Assembly: GCF_014873915.1 (NCBI RefSeq)
Contig: NZ_JADBEJ010000001.1
Location: forward strand, 558,001-622,000
From: Amycolatopsis roodepoortensis
GTDB taxonomy: Bacteria > Actinomycetota > Actinomycetes > Mycobacteriales > Pseudonocardiaceae
Reading direction: 5' to 3'
DNA length: 64,000 nucleotides
The notes below the pieces were generated by a model. It was not told the origin of the DNA, searched no databases, and saw nothing but the letters and a program-made list of their open reading frames with translations. A program made the position numbers and the translations under genes. Within the stretch, counting starts at the first letter, position 1; every line of letters begins with the position of its first letter. Of this stretch, positions 17,040 to 25,375 are shown in pieces.

Positions 17040-18256
17040 GCTCCTCCGTTCCGGCTGAACCGCACGACGATCTCGCGGACGAGGTCGCTGAACCTGTCGA
17101 GCTCTTCGACGTCGGCGTACTCCCCGGCGGAGTGCGCGTTGTTGCCGCCCAGCGAACCGGGACCGAGGACGGCCGTCCGGGTGCCGGGGACGTCGGCGAG
17201 CCACAGGGCGTCGCAGGTGAAGCCGGGCTCGTCGTCGGGCCAGCGGGGAACCAACCCGTCCAGCAGCGGGATGTCCCGCGCCGTCAGGGCGGGCAGGTCG
17301 CGTTTGAGCCATCGGACGTCGGTGATCGCCGCGGCGTCGGCCGCGGTACGGGCGAAGGCGGGGATCTCGCTGAACCGGGCGACGAACGCGGCGATACCCG
17401 ACCGCACGCCGTCCTCCAGCGCCGAGGTCATCTTCGCCGCCGCTTCCCGGCTGTCGTACGGAATGTTGAGCAGAAGTTCCCCGCTGCCGTACACCCGGTT
17501 GTGCAGGTGGCCGGTGTGCAGCCCCGCCACGCAGACCCGGCCATGGTCCGCCAGGTCGAGCGCGAGGTGCTGGGCGAGGAAACCGAGCAGGACGGTGGCG
17601 TTGTGGCCCCGATGCGGCTCGTCGTCGATCGCGTCGTCCCCGCGCACTCGCACGCACGCGGTCATCGACGCCGAGCAGCGGGGGAGGTAGCGCAGGCCGG
17701 TCGGCTCGCAGAAGATGTTGAGCTCGCCGTGGAAGCCCGCCTCGACGAGCGGCCGCGTGCCGAACGTGCCCATCGCGCCGCCTTCCTCGCCGGAGACCGC
17801 CTGGATGAGCACGCCGGCGTCCCTGCCGACCGCCGGATCCGCCGCGACCGCGGCCCGGACCCCGGCCAGCAGCGCCACCGCGGGCCCCTTGGCGTCGATC
17901 GCGCCCCGGCCGATGAACCGGACCCCGTCGAATCCCGCCGGTTCGAACGGCGCCACGGTGTCGAGGTGGACGTTGAACATCACGGCGGGACTGGCCGGGC
18001 CGAGCCGGAGCACCAGGCTCGGCTGGCAGGCGAGGAAGTCCGGCCCGGCTTCGCGGACCGCGACCGGGACACCGGGCCGGTTCAGCACCGAGGGTTCCGG
18101 GCTGCCGAGGTACAGCGTCTCGAAACCGATCCCGGCCGCCGCGTCGGCGTAAGCCCGCATCGCCTCCCAGAGGCGGACCTCGCCGGTCGTTTCGAGCGGG
18201 CCCGCCGTCGGCAGGTCGAGCAGCCGTAACAGCAGATCCCGGTCCTCGCGGATCAC
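17036..18256 (-). CDS. M20-family metallopeptidase / deacylase
   Basis: 406 residues. The dinuclear metal site is complete: His in FNVHLDTV near 96, Asp in GRGAIDAKGP near 117-121, the general base and ligand Glu pair in VSGEEGGAMG near 155, Glu in CEPTGLRY near 184, and His in GGNNAHSAGEYA near the C-terminus. M20 enzymes remove N-acyl groups or cleave small peptides (ArgE, DapE, carboxypeptidase G2). In this operon, an N-deacylase acting on a protected amine intermediate is a reasonable guess. No signal peptide. ATGA overlap with the isomerase gene before it and with the Ldh2-type gene after it. Confidence 0.9.
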   Translation of the reverse strand: MIREDRDLLLRLLDLPTAGPLETTGEVRLWEAMRAYADAAAGIGFETLYLGSPEPSVLNRPGVPVAVREAGPDFLACQPSLVLRLGPASPAVMFNVHLDTVAPFEPAGFDGVRFIGRGAIDAKGPAVALLAGVRAAVAADPAVGRDAGVLIQAVSGEEGGAMGTFGTRPLVEAGFHGELNIFCEPTGLRYLPRCSASMTACVRVRGDDAIDDEPHRGHNATVLLGFLAQHLALDLADHGRVCVAGLHTGHLHNRVYGSGELLLNIPYDSREAAAKMTSALEDGVRSGIAAFVARFSEIPAFARTAADAAAITDVRWLKRDLPALTARDIPLLDGLVPRWPDDEPGFTCDALWLADVPGTRTAVLGPGSLGGNNAHSAGEYADVEELDRFSDLVREIVVRFSRNGGA

Positions 18257-19071
18257 CGGAACAGCCCGGCCATCGCCCGGCCGGCGGTGACGAACGTGGC
18301 CGCCGCGTCGTGCGCGAGCACACCCGGTTCATGGGGTTTGATCGCGAGATGGGGTTCGAGCGACCAGGCGCCGCGGTATCCGTTGGCCTGCAACAACTTC
18401 ACGCAGTCCGCGACGCGTGCTTCACCCTCACCCGGGAGGGTGAAGCCGTGCTCGTCCGCGTCCTTGACGTGCACGTGCTCGACGTGGCCGGCGATGTCGG
18501 CGAGCAGGTCGAATCCGTCGTAACCGTAGGGCACGCCGTTCCCGGTGTCGAACAGCAGCTTCAGCGCCGGGCTCGCGACCTCGGCCAGCAGTTCGAGCAT
18601 CCGCTCGGCACTCGTGCCCGCCCAGCCCGAGCAGTTCTCGTGCAGCAGCGTCACGCCGTTTCGTTCGGCGTGTTCGGCGAGCACGGTGATCCTCGCGATG
18701 GCCCGGCGGCGCCAGTCTTCCTCGCGCAGGCCGTCGCCGGGATACGACATGATCCGGAGATAGCGCGTGCCGATCGACCGCGCTCGCCGGGCGAGGACGT
18801 CCAGTTCCGCGAGGTCGCGCCGGAAGTCGGTGGTGATCGGCCTGCCCCAGCCGCCGATCCGGGACGCCAGGCAGACCACGCCGATCGCCTCGTCCGCCAG
18901 CGTCGTGGCGATCTTGTCGAACCGCTCGTCGGTGAGGTCGGCGACGGGGATCCGATCGACGGTGCGCAGCTCGATCATCCGCCATCCCAGTGCGTCGAGC
19001 GCCGCGATCTGGCCGCCGAGGTCGTCGGCCGCCTCGTCGGTGATGCCGGCGAAGACCGGGTCAGTCGGCAT
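18253..19071 (-). CDS. Sugar phosphate isomerase/epimerase-like TIM barrel (AP endonuclease 2 superfamily)
   Basis: 272 residues, one TIM barrel. Barrel strands with metal-ligand Glu and His are seen in IELRTVDRI, VTLLHENCSGW (Glu near 145), LKLLFDTGNG (Asp), VEHVHVKDAD (His and Asp near 200) and WSLEPHLAIKPHEP (Glu near 244). This fits the family of IolE, IolI and xylose-isomerase-like enzymes, which isomerise, epimerise or dehydrate sugars and inosose derivatives with a divalent metal. Beside two Gfo/Idh enzymes it points to sugar or cyclitol chemistry. It overlaps the Gfo/Idh gene upstream by 11 bases and the M20 gene downstream by four. Confidence 0.88.
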   Translation of the reverse strand: MPTDPVFAGITDEAADDLGGQIAALDALGWRMIELRTVDRIPVADLTDERFDKIATTLADEAIGVVCLASRIGGWGRPITTDFRRDLAELDVLARRARSIGTRYLRIMSYPGDGLREEDWRRRAIARITVLAEHAERNGVTLLHENCSGWAGTSAERMLELLAEVASPALKLLFDTGNGVPYGYDGFDLLADIAGHVEHVHVKDADEHGFTLPGEGEARVADCVKLLQANGYRGAWSLEPHLAIKPHEPGVLAHDAAATFVTAGRAMAGLFR

Positions 19072-20080
19072 GGGCCGCCACCGCGTCGGGTTCGGGACGG
19101 GAGACCGGTTCCGCGCAGATGTTCTTGGCCACCGACAGCAGCTGCACCACCTCGGTGGCGAAGGTGAAGCCCTGCGTCTGCTCCCCGGCCACCTGGAACT
19201 TCCGGTAGGCCTGGAACATCCACTCGGTCATGGCGTCGTCGCGGAGCACGACGTGCTCGGACCGGCCGGTCGACCGCAGGGTCAGCTGCGAATGGTGGTC
19301 GTCGCCGCTCACCGCGAAATGCCCGACCGCGGTACCCGTTTCGAAGTCGACGGTGACCCGCCGCTCCCGCACCGGCGAGGTCAGATCCGATCGGATCTCC
19401 GTGTGGATTCCCGAATTGTGCCGGAGACCGACGCTGGCGCCGCCCATCCGGGGGCCGACGTTCCCCTCGACCTCGAGATCGGTCCCGGACGCGTGGGTGA
19501 CCCGTGCGGCGCCCGCGAGCCGCAGCGCGAGCGCGACCCCGTGCGGCAGTTCGACGTCGAAGGCGGTCGGGTGTCCCGGCGTCACGAGCGACCGGCGGAA
19601 CCGCGGTTTGTTCTGCACGATGTCGATGGATTTGGGGGCGCCGAAGCGGCCGCTGCGGATCAGCTCGACCAACCGCGCGGTGAGCGTGCTGGCGAGCCAG
19701 GGTTCGACGACCTCGACGTGCAGTTTGTACTTGCGGCGCAGGCGGATGATCCGGGCGAGGTCGTCGATGTCCGCGGCGAGCGGCTTCTCCACGATCACCT
19801 TGCGGAAGCCCAGCGTGGCCAGTTCGGAGAGCACGGCGAGGCGTTCGGTCGGCGGGGTGCAGACGTGCGCGACAGTGCAAGCGGGGTCGAGCCCGGTGGC
19901 CGCGGCCTCGATGGTCGGAACGACCTCGAGACCCGCCCGCGCGGCGACGTTCGGCCGCGGTTCGCACGCGGTGACGGGAGCGTCGTCGAAGAGCATCGGG
20001 GTCCGGGTACGGAGTTTGGCCAATACCGGCAGATGCAGACCCGCGCCTGCCCGGCCGAGTCCCACAATGAGTGAACGCAC
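19061..20080 (-). CDS. Gfo/Idh/MocA-family oxidoreductase (second of two), first gene of the minus operon
   Basis: 339 residues. Rossmann motif VGLGRAGAGLHLP (6-18) and signature EKP at 98-100 in KVIVEKPLAADIDD. The C-terminal domain has ELPHGVALALRLAG with the family His. It is only distantly like the other Gfo/Idh enzyme of the operon, so the two probably act on different carbons or substrates. The GTG start at 20080 gives VRSLIVGLGRAG and is preceded by GAGGAG. The intergenic region to the divergent aminotransferase operon holds an inverted repeat over a TTGACA box. Confidence 0.88.
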   Translation of the reverse strand: MRSLIVGLGRAGAGLHLPVLAKLRTRTPMLFDDAPVTACEPRPNVAARAGLEVVPTIEAAATGLDPACTVAHVCTPPTERLAVLSELATLGFRKVIVEKPLAADIDDLARIIRLRRKYKLHVEVVEPWLASTLTARLVELIRSGRFGAPKSIDIVQNKPRFRRSLVTPGHPTAFDVELPHGVALALRLAGAARVTHASGTDLEVEGNVGPRMGGASVGLRHNSGIHTEIRSDLTSPVRERRVTVDFETGTAVGHFAVSGDDHHSQLTLRSTGRSEHVVLRDDAMTEWMFQAYRKFQVAGEQTQGFTFATEVVQLLSVAKNICAEPVSRPEPDAVAAHAD

Positions 20081-20127
20081 TGGTGAGCCTGCTCCTCAGA
20101 GTTTCCATTCGGAATCCACCGCAAAAC

Positions 20128-20153
20128 TGACATCCGCCATGATCAACTGTCAA
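20128..20153. promoter_or_regulatory. Divergent promoter region with inverted repeat
   Basis: TGACA and TGTCA flank a 15-base centre. The right arm overlaps TGTCAA, which on the minus strand is a perfect TTGACA -35 box for the minus operon; the -10 at the expected distance (TCAGTT) is weak. A regulator bound here could switch the minus operon and perhaps both operons. No regulator gene lies inside the cluster. Confidence 0.35.
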
Positions 20154-20261
20154 TACTTTTCCCTTGGGTTGACCAGGAAGTGCGAACCTCCCGGGGGCCC
20201 GGTTTTGCTGACCTACGCTCAGGAACGGGTCTCAACGCCACCGGAGGTGGGTACGCTGTCG

Positions 20262-21395
20262 GTGTCATTTTTCAACCAATCGAGCACATTCGAGCGAACG
20301 TGGCCCAGTGCCAGACGACATATTCTCGACGTGTTCGAAAATGGCAAGTATTCGCACGGCCGCAAGGTGGCCGAGCTGGAAACCGCGCTGGCCGGTTACA
20401 CCGGCGCGAAGTTCGTCATCGGGGTCAACAGCGGAACGGACGCGTTGGTCCTTCTGCTGCGAGCGGCGGGCCTGCGGCCGGGCGACGAAGTGGTCGTCCC
20501 GGCCTTCTCCTTCGGCGCGTCGGCCACCTCGGTCGTGCTCGCGGGCGGCCGTCCGGTCTTCGCCGACATCGAGCCGGACGGGTACGGCATCGACCCCGCC
20601 GCGGTGGCGGACGTCGCGGGGGAGCGCACCCGCTTCGTCATGCCGACGCATCTGTTCTCGCGACTCGCGGACATCGACGGCGTCCTCGGCGTGGCCCGGC
20701 GGCTCGGGCTCACCGTGGTGGAGGACAGCGCGGAGGCCATCGGCATGCGCCTTCGCGGCAGGCACGCCGGGCTGTTCGGCGCGGGCGGGGTGCTGTCGTT
20801 CTTCCCGACCAAGACACTGGGCGCGCTCGGCGACGCGGGCGCGGTCCTCACCGACGACCGGCGGATCGCCGAGACCGTCGACGCGCTTCGCCACCACGGC
20901 CGGTTCGGCGGCACGATCGCCGACTTCCCCGCCATCTCCACGGCGACCGGCCTGCCCGGCGTGAACAGCAAGATGGACGACATCCAGGCCGCCGTTCTCC
21001 TCGCGAAGCTCACCAGGCTGGACCTCGACATCGTTCGCCGCGCGGAACTGGCCGCCCGGTACGCGGCGGCGCTCGCGGGCGTGGAAGGGGTGCGCAAGCT
21101 GCCGTCGGCTGGGCCGGACAGCGTGTTCTACGTCTACGTGGTGGAGGTCGACGCGCGCGACGACTTGGCGGCGCATCTGTCCGCGGATGGCGTGCAGACC
21201 GAGATCTACTACCCGGCGCCGCTGCCTCTGCAGCCCTGCTTCGCCGCGCTCGGCCATCGGAAGGGCGAGTTCCCGAACGCCGAGAACGCCTGCCGCCGCA
21301 CCCTCGCGCTCCCGCTGTACCCGGACATGTCCACCGGGGATTGTGATCGCGTCTGCGACTCGATCCGCGCGTTCTACCGCGGGCGGCGTGGATGA
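20262..21395 (+). CDS. DegT/DnrJ/EryC1/StrS aminotransferase (first of two)
   Basis: 377 residues from the GTG at 20262, chosen because GGAGGT lies upstream and MSFFNQSSTFERTW is a natural N-terminus; a GTG at 20247 is an alternative. PLP-fold type I: the cofactor Lys is K184 in FFPTKTLGALGD, Asp155 in VVEDSAEAIG binds the pyridine nitrogen, and VNSGTDAL (56-63) binds the phosphate. Enzymes of this family aminate keto sugars, often nucleotide-linked, or cyclitols using glutamate or glutamine. It heads a nine-gene operon; its stop codon overlaps the next start by four bases. Confidence 0.9.
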   Translation: MSFFNQSSTFERTWPSARRHILDVFENGKYSHGRKVAELETALAGYTGAKFVIGVNSGTDALVLLLRAAGLRPGDEVVVPAFSFGASATSVVLAGGRPVFADIEPDGYGIDPAAVADVAGERTRFVMPTHLFSRLADIDGVLGVARRLGLTVVEDSAEAIGMRLRGRHAGLFGAGGVLSFFPTKTLGALGDAGAVLTDDRRIAETVDALRHHGRFGGTIADFPAISTATGLPGVNSKMDDIQAAVLLAKLTRLDLDIVRRAELAARYAAALAGVEGVRKLPSAGPDSVFYVYVVEVDARDDLAAHLSADGVQTEIYYPAPLPLQPCFAALGHRKGEFPNAENACRRTLALPLYPDMSTGDCDRVCDSIRAFYRGRRG

Positions 21396-22513
21396 CACTG
21401 CCGTTCTTCCCGCCCGATCTCTTCGACGGAGACCGCGCCGAACTGCTGGACATCGTCCGCCGCGTCGGCGTCGCACCGGAGCAGAAATTCATCCTCGGCG
21501 ACCATGTGGCCCGCTTCGAGGCGGCGATCCGTGACTCGGTCGGCGCGGCCGACGCGATCGCTTGCGGCAGCGGGACTTCGGCGCTGACGCTGGTGCTGCG
21601 CGCGATGGACGTCGGCGCCGGGGACGAGGTGATCGTGCCCGCGTTCGGCTGCGCGCCGCTCGCGGCCGCGCCCGCTCTGCTCGGCGCGACGCCGGTGTTC
21701 GCCGACATCGACCCGTGGTCCATGGTCGTCGATCCCGAAGCGGTCGCAAGCCTGGTCACTTCGCGGACCAAGGTGATCATGCCGGCGCATATGTTCTCGG
21801 TCATGGCGGACATGCCCGCGCTGCGCCGGATCGCGACGGCGGCGGGGGTGCGGCTGCTGGAGGATTCCGCCGTCGCGCAAGGAGGAACCCTCGCGGGCAC
21901 GCCGGCCGGGAGATGGGGCGACGCGGGGGTGTACTCGTTCGTCCAGGTGAAGACGTTCGGGATGCCGGGTGAGGGCGGCATGGTCGTGACCGACGATCCG
22001 GAACTCGCCACGGCGGTGCGGATGCTGCGCAATCACGGCCAGGACGGCAAGAACCGGTTCCTTTACCACCGCGTCGGCTACAACAGCCGGTTCGACGAGA
22101 TCATGGCCGCGTTCCAGCTGTACCGGTTCCCCGGCCTTCCCGGGCGGCTCGCGCGCCGGGCCCGGATCGGGGAGTACTACACCGAACGCTTCGCCGATCT
22201 GGCGGGTTGCGGGGTGCTGGCGCCGCCTCCGGCGAAGGACGGACGGTGCTACTACGTCTATTCGCTGCTCGCCGAGCGCCGGGACGAACTCCGCGCGTAC
22301 CTGGCGGCGCGGGGGATCGGCTCGCACGTCTACTACCCGGCCCCGCTGCCACGGCAACCCGCGTTCGCGCGGTTCACCAAGCCGTCGGACACCTGGCCCG
22401 CGGCGGAGCTGGCCGCGCGGCGCACTCTCGCCATCCCCATCTACCCCCATCTGACGGACGAGCAGGTGGAACACATCGCCGACGCGGTGTGCGAGTTCGC
22501 GAAGGAGCCGTGA
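21392..22513 (+). CDS. DegT/DnrJ/EryC1/StrS aminotransferase (second of two)
   Basis: 373 residues. Cofactor Lys187 in YSFVQVKTFGMPGEGG, Asp158 in LLEDSAVAQGG, phosphate loop CGSGTSALTL (58-67). It differs clearly from the first aminotransferase and keeps all catalytic residues, so the pathway likely adds two amino groups or the two enzymes act on different intermediates. Both proteins end with the sugar-aminotransferase pattern YYPAPLP followed by RRTLAxPxYP. Coupled to its neighbours by ATGA and TGATG overlaps. Confidence 0.9.
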   Translation: MTLPFFPPDLFDGDRAELLDIVRRVGVAPEQKFILGDHVARFEAAIRDSVGAADAIACGSGTSALTLVLRAMDVGAGDEVIVPAFGCAPLAAAPALLGATPVFADIDPWSMVVDPEAVASLVTSRTKVIMPAHMFSVMADMPALRRIATAAGVRLLEDSAVAQGGTLAGTPAGRWGDAGVYSFVQVKTFGMPGEGGMVVTDDPELATAVRMLRNHGQDGKNRFLYHRVGYNSRFDEIMAAFQLYRFPGLPGRLARRARIGEYYTERFADLAGCGVLAPPPAKDGRCYYVYSLLAERRDELRAYLAARGIGSHVYYPAPLPRQPAFARFTKPSDTWPAAELAARRTLAIPIYPHLTDEQVEHIADAVCEFAKEP

Positions 22514-23151
22514 TGCAGCAGATCACCAGCACGCCCGCGCCGAGCGAGGTCGCCGAGGAGTGGCACAGGCGGGCGGAGCGCGCCGGTCTGTCCCGTGTCA
22601 TGCGCGCCTCGCAGCCCGCCGAACTCGCGGCCGAGACGACCGCCCGCACCATCCGGCTCGTCACCCGTCTCCTGCGTTCACTGGGCGACGTCGGTGCCGC
22701 GCTGGAGATCGGCTGCGGGATGGGCCGGATCACCCCGGCGATCGCGGCGCACGCCCGTTCGGTGACGGCGATCGACATGACCCCGCGCATGCTCGCCCTG
22801 GCGAGGGAGAACTGCGCACATCTGTCCACTGTGGACTTCGTGCGCACGACGGTCCAGCGGCTGCCGTGGCAGGACAGGCGGTTCGACGTCGCCGTCTGCG
22901 TGTGGGTGCTGATGCACGTACTGGACGACGACGAGATCGCCGAAGCGTGCCGGTCGATCGCCGGGGCGGCCCGTCATCTCGTGCTCGTGGAGTACGAGGA
23001 GGCGGACATCCCCGTCGGCAGGTTCTCGCGGTTGCGGACCGTCGAGGAGTACCTGGCGCTGCTCCCCGGCGCCCGCCTGCTCGAACGGCACGACCTGCAT
23101 TACGGCGGCGACCGGTCCTTCGCCGCGCTGATCGCGTTGGACGGGCGATGA
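22513..23151 (+). CDS. Class I SAM-dependent methyltransferase (first of two in operon)
   Basis: 212 residues. Motif I ALEIGCGMGRITPAIAA (near 63-80) and the acidic residue that holds the SAM ribose in TAIDMTPRML show a Rossmann-type methyltransferase. CVWVLMHVLDDDEIAEACR is the post-II region of UbiE/COQ5-like enzymes. The acceptor is not known. Its ATG at 22513 shares one base with the previous stop and its end overlaps the prenyltransferase start by four. Start sites further upstream lie inside the aminotransferase gene. Confidence 0.87.
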   Translation: MQQITSTPAPSEVAEEWHRRAERAGLSRVMRASQPAELAAETTARTIRLVTRLLRSLGDVGAALEIGCGMGRITPAIAAHARSVTAIDMTPRMLALARENCAHLSTVDFVRTTVQRLPWQDRRFDVAVCVWVLMHVLDDDEIAEACRSIAGAARHLVLVEYEEADIPVGRFSRLRTVEEYLALLPGARLLERHDLHYGGDRSFAALIALDGR

Positions 23152-24074
23152 CCGCGACACTGGCCGCCACGCGCGGCAAGGCGTATTTCCGGCTCGCGAA
23201 ACTCGACATCGTCGACTACTACCTCGGCGTGGTCGTGGTGTGGACACTGCTCGCGCCGGCGGCGAGGTTCGACGGCGGTGTCCTGGCGTCGGTCGGGGTG
23301 TTCCTGCTCGGCGAGGTGTTCGTGATCGCGGCGATGGTCGCCCTCGACGACCTCACGGGGTACCGGGACGGCAGCGACATCACGAACTATTCGCCGGACG
23401 ACCCGAAGCGCAAGCGGTATCGCAAGCCGCTGGTGGCCGGCACCCTCGACGAGGGCCAGGTGCTCCGGTTCGCGTGGGCGACGGCCGTCGTCGGCGCCGC
23501 GCTGTGGCTGACGGCCATCGCGATCGCACCACACCGTCCTTTGTGGACTGTAGTGTTGATCGCGGTGACCTACTTCTTCTCACTGCAGTACTCCTGGGGC
23601 GTGAAGCTCAGCTACCACGGCTTCCAGGAGTTCTTCATCGCGGCGCTCGGCTGGGCGCTGGTGCTGGCGCCGTACGGCCTCGCGTCCGGCGAGTTCACCG
23701 GTTTCGTGCTCGCGCAGGCGTTGCTCTTCGGGCTGGGACCGCTGCTGTTCGGCGTGTACTCCAACACCAACGACGTCGACGGCGACCGGCGGGTCGGCAG
23801 GCCGACGGTCGCGGCGCTGACCTCGCCGCGGGGCAACCTGTACTTCGTGGTCGCCGTGTCGGCGGCGGAGTTCGCCCTGATCTTCGCCGTGCCCGCGCTC
23901 GGTGGCCCGTGGTGGTTCCCCCTCGCGTTGCTCCCGACCCTCGTGTCGCGCGTCCGGCAGCTCTGGCTCGGGTTCGTTCGGGGCGACATCATGCGGGCCA
24001 GGAAGCTCGGTATCCACATCCACCGGATCACCGTGCTGAGCCTGGTCGTGGTGAACCTGGTCGTGATCGCGTGA
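23148..24074 (+). CDS. UbiA-superfamily membrane prenyltransferase
   Basis: 308 residues with about eight or nine hydrophobic helices. The two Asp-rich sites expected for magnesium-prenyl-diphosphate binding are visible: DDLTGYRDGSD near 67-77, a variant of NDxxDxxxD, and NTNDVDGDRRVGRPT near 208-222. UbiA enzymes transfer a polyprenyl group to an aromatic or other nucleophilic acceptor in the membrane. No isoprenyl diphosphate synthase is encoded nearby, so the donor would come from primary metabolism. ATG at 23148 and a GTGA overlap with the flavoenzyme gene show operon membership. Confidence 0.85.
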   Translation: MTATLAATRGKAYFRLAKLDIVDYYLGVVVVWTLLAPAARFDGGVLASVGVFLLGEVFVIAAMVALDDLTGYRDGSDITNYSPDDPKRKRYRKPLVAGTLDEGQVLRFAWATAVVGAALWLTAIAIAPHRPLWTVVLIAVTYFFSLQYSWGVKLSYHGFQEFFIAALGWALVLAPYGLASGEFTGFVLAQALLFGLGPLLFGVYSNTNDVDGDRRVGRPTVAALTSPRGNLYFVVAVSAAEFALIFAVPALGGPWWFPLALLPTLVSRVRQLWLGFVRGDIMRARKLGIHIHRITVLSLVVVNLVVIA

Positions 24075-25375
24075 CCGACATCGAGGTGGCGGTGGTCGGC
24101 GCCGGCGTCGCCGGGCTCACCACCGCGTACGAGCTCGGCAAGGCCGGGCGCGAAGTGCGGGTGTTCGAAGCGGCCGGCGTGGTCGGCGGCCGGATGACGA
24201 CGCTGCGCGAGGACGGCTTCCTGATCGACACCTGCGCCGAGCAGATGGCCGAGCGGGGTTATCGGGAGACCTGGCGGCTGCTCGCGGAGCTCGGCATCGG
24301 CGGCGACGCCGCGCCCCGGATCGGCCGCGGCATCGCGATGTGGCGAGGCAGGGCCCGGTCCGGCGTCGCCGAGACCAGGGGACTGCTCACCGGTGCGGGG
24401 TTGTCCCTGCGGGCCCGGCTGGCCGGGGTGCGGGCGATGCGGGGCGAGTTCGACACCGAACGGCCGGAGATCTCGCGGCTGGGCGGCCGGACCGTCGCGG
24501 ATTTCGCCGCGCCGCACCACCCGGATCTGCTGAACTACCTGCTGCAGCCGGTCGTCTCCGGTTTCTTCGGCTGGGATCCGGCGCGTTCGGCGGCCGCGCC
24601 CCTGCTCGCCCTGCTCACCTCGGTCGGCCCGCCGCCGACGTGGCGGGCGTACCGCGACGGAATGGACACCTTCGCCCGCGCCCTCGCCGAGAAGGCCGAC
24701 GTCAGCACGGGTTTCCGCGTCGACCAGGTCGTCGACGACGGGCCGGTGGCGCGGATCATCAGCGGTACCCGCGAAATCAGCGCGAAGGCCGTGGTGCTGG
24801 CCGTGCCCGCCCCCGTCGCGGCCGAGCTGCACCCGGGACACGGGTCGGCCTTCCTCGCCGCCTGCTCGTTCACGCCGGTGGTCAAGGCGCATCTGCTGCT
24901 CGATCGCCCGCTCGGCGGTCCCGATTACGCCGTGATCGTGCCGACCGCGGAGAACGGCACGGTGGCCACGATCATCTTCGACCATCTGAAGCATCCCGGC
25001 CGCGCGCCCGCGGGCCGCGGCCTGGTCACGGTCATGGCCCATCCACACGCGGTGCCCGAACTGCTGGCCGCCACCGACGAGGACGTCGTGACCCGCTTGA
25101 CCGGCGCGGCCGAGCGTCTCGTCCCCGGGCTGCGGGCGGCGACCCGCCGCGCACTCGTCCGGCGGGTGCGGCACGCGGCGCCCGAGGCGACGCCGCGTGC
25201 GCTCGCCTTGCGTTCCGCCTTCGAGGCGGAGCTCGGCCGGGGCGTCGTCGACTACGCGGGCGACTGGGTGTTCCTGAGCCCGTGCAGCGAAGCGGCCGTC
25301 CGCTCGGGCGTCCGGGCCGCGCGGCGCCTGACCGAGCGGATCGCGTGTCCCGTCCAGGAGGAACGAGCCGGATGA
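24071..25375 (+). CDS. FAD-dependent amine oxidase / protoporphyrinogen-oxidase-like flavoenzyme
   Basis: 434 residues from the GTG at 24071. The dinucleotide-binding motif VAVVGAGVAGLTTAYELGKAG (6-26) and the following GGRMTT (41-46) identify the amine oxidase/phytoene desaturase/HemG superfamily. YRDGMDTFARALAEKA near 195 and the C-terminal FAD-contact region VDYAGDWVFLSPCSEAAVRSG match the family. It would oxidise or desaturate a C-N or C-C bond. Next to a UbiA gene it may act on the prenylated product. No membrane anchor. Coupled to the UbiA gene before and AMP ligase after by four-base overlaps. Confidence 0.85.
   Translation: MTDIEVAVVGAGVAGLTTAYELGKAGREVRVFEAAGVVGGRMTTLREDGFLIDTCAEQMAERGYRETWRLLAELGIGGDAAPRIGRGIAMWRGRARSGVAETRGLLTGAGLSLRARLAGVRAMRGEFDTERPEISRLGGRTVADFAAPHHPDLLNYLLQPVVSGFFGWDPARSAAAPLLALLTSVGPPPTWRAYRDGMDTFARALAEKADVSTGFRVDQVVDDGPVARIISGTREISAKAVVLAVPAPVAAELHPGHGSAFLAACSFTPVVKAHLLLDRPLGGPDYAVIVPTAENGTVATIIFDHLKHPGRAPAGRGLVTVMAHPHAVPELLAATDEDVVTRLTGAAERLVPGLRAATRRALVRRVRHAAPEATPRALALRSAFEAELGRGVVDYAGDWVFLSPCSEAAVRSGVRAARRLTERIACPVQEERAG

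Noticed and set aside
15990..18332. 780-codon open frame that seems to fuse two proteins
   Set aside because: Its first 430 codons are the M20 gene read out of frame. The Ldh2-type protein starts at the ATG at 17039, coupled to the M20 stop.
20169..20219. TTGACC and TACGCT as a sigma-70 promoter for the plus operon
   Set aside because: The boxes are about 39 bases apart, far from the usual 16-18.
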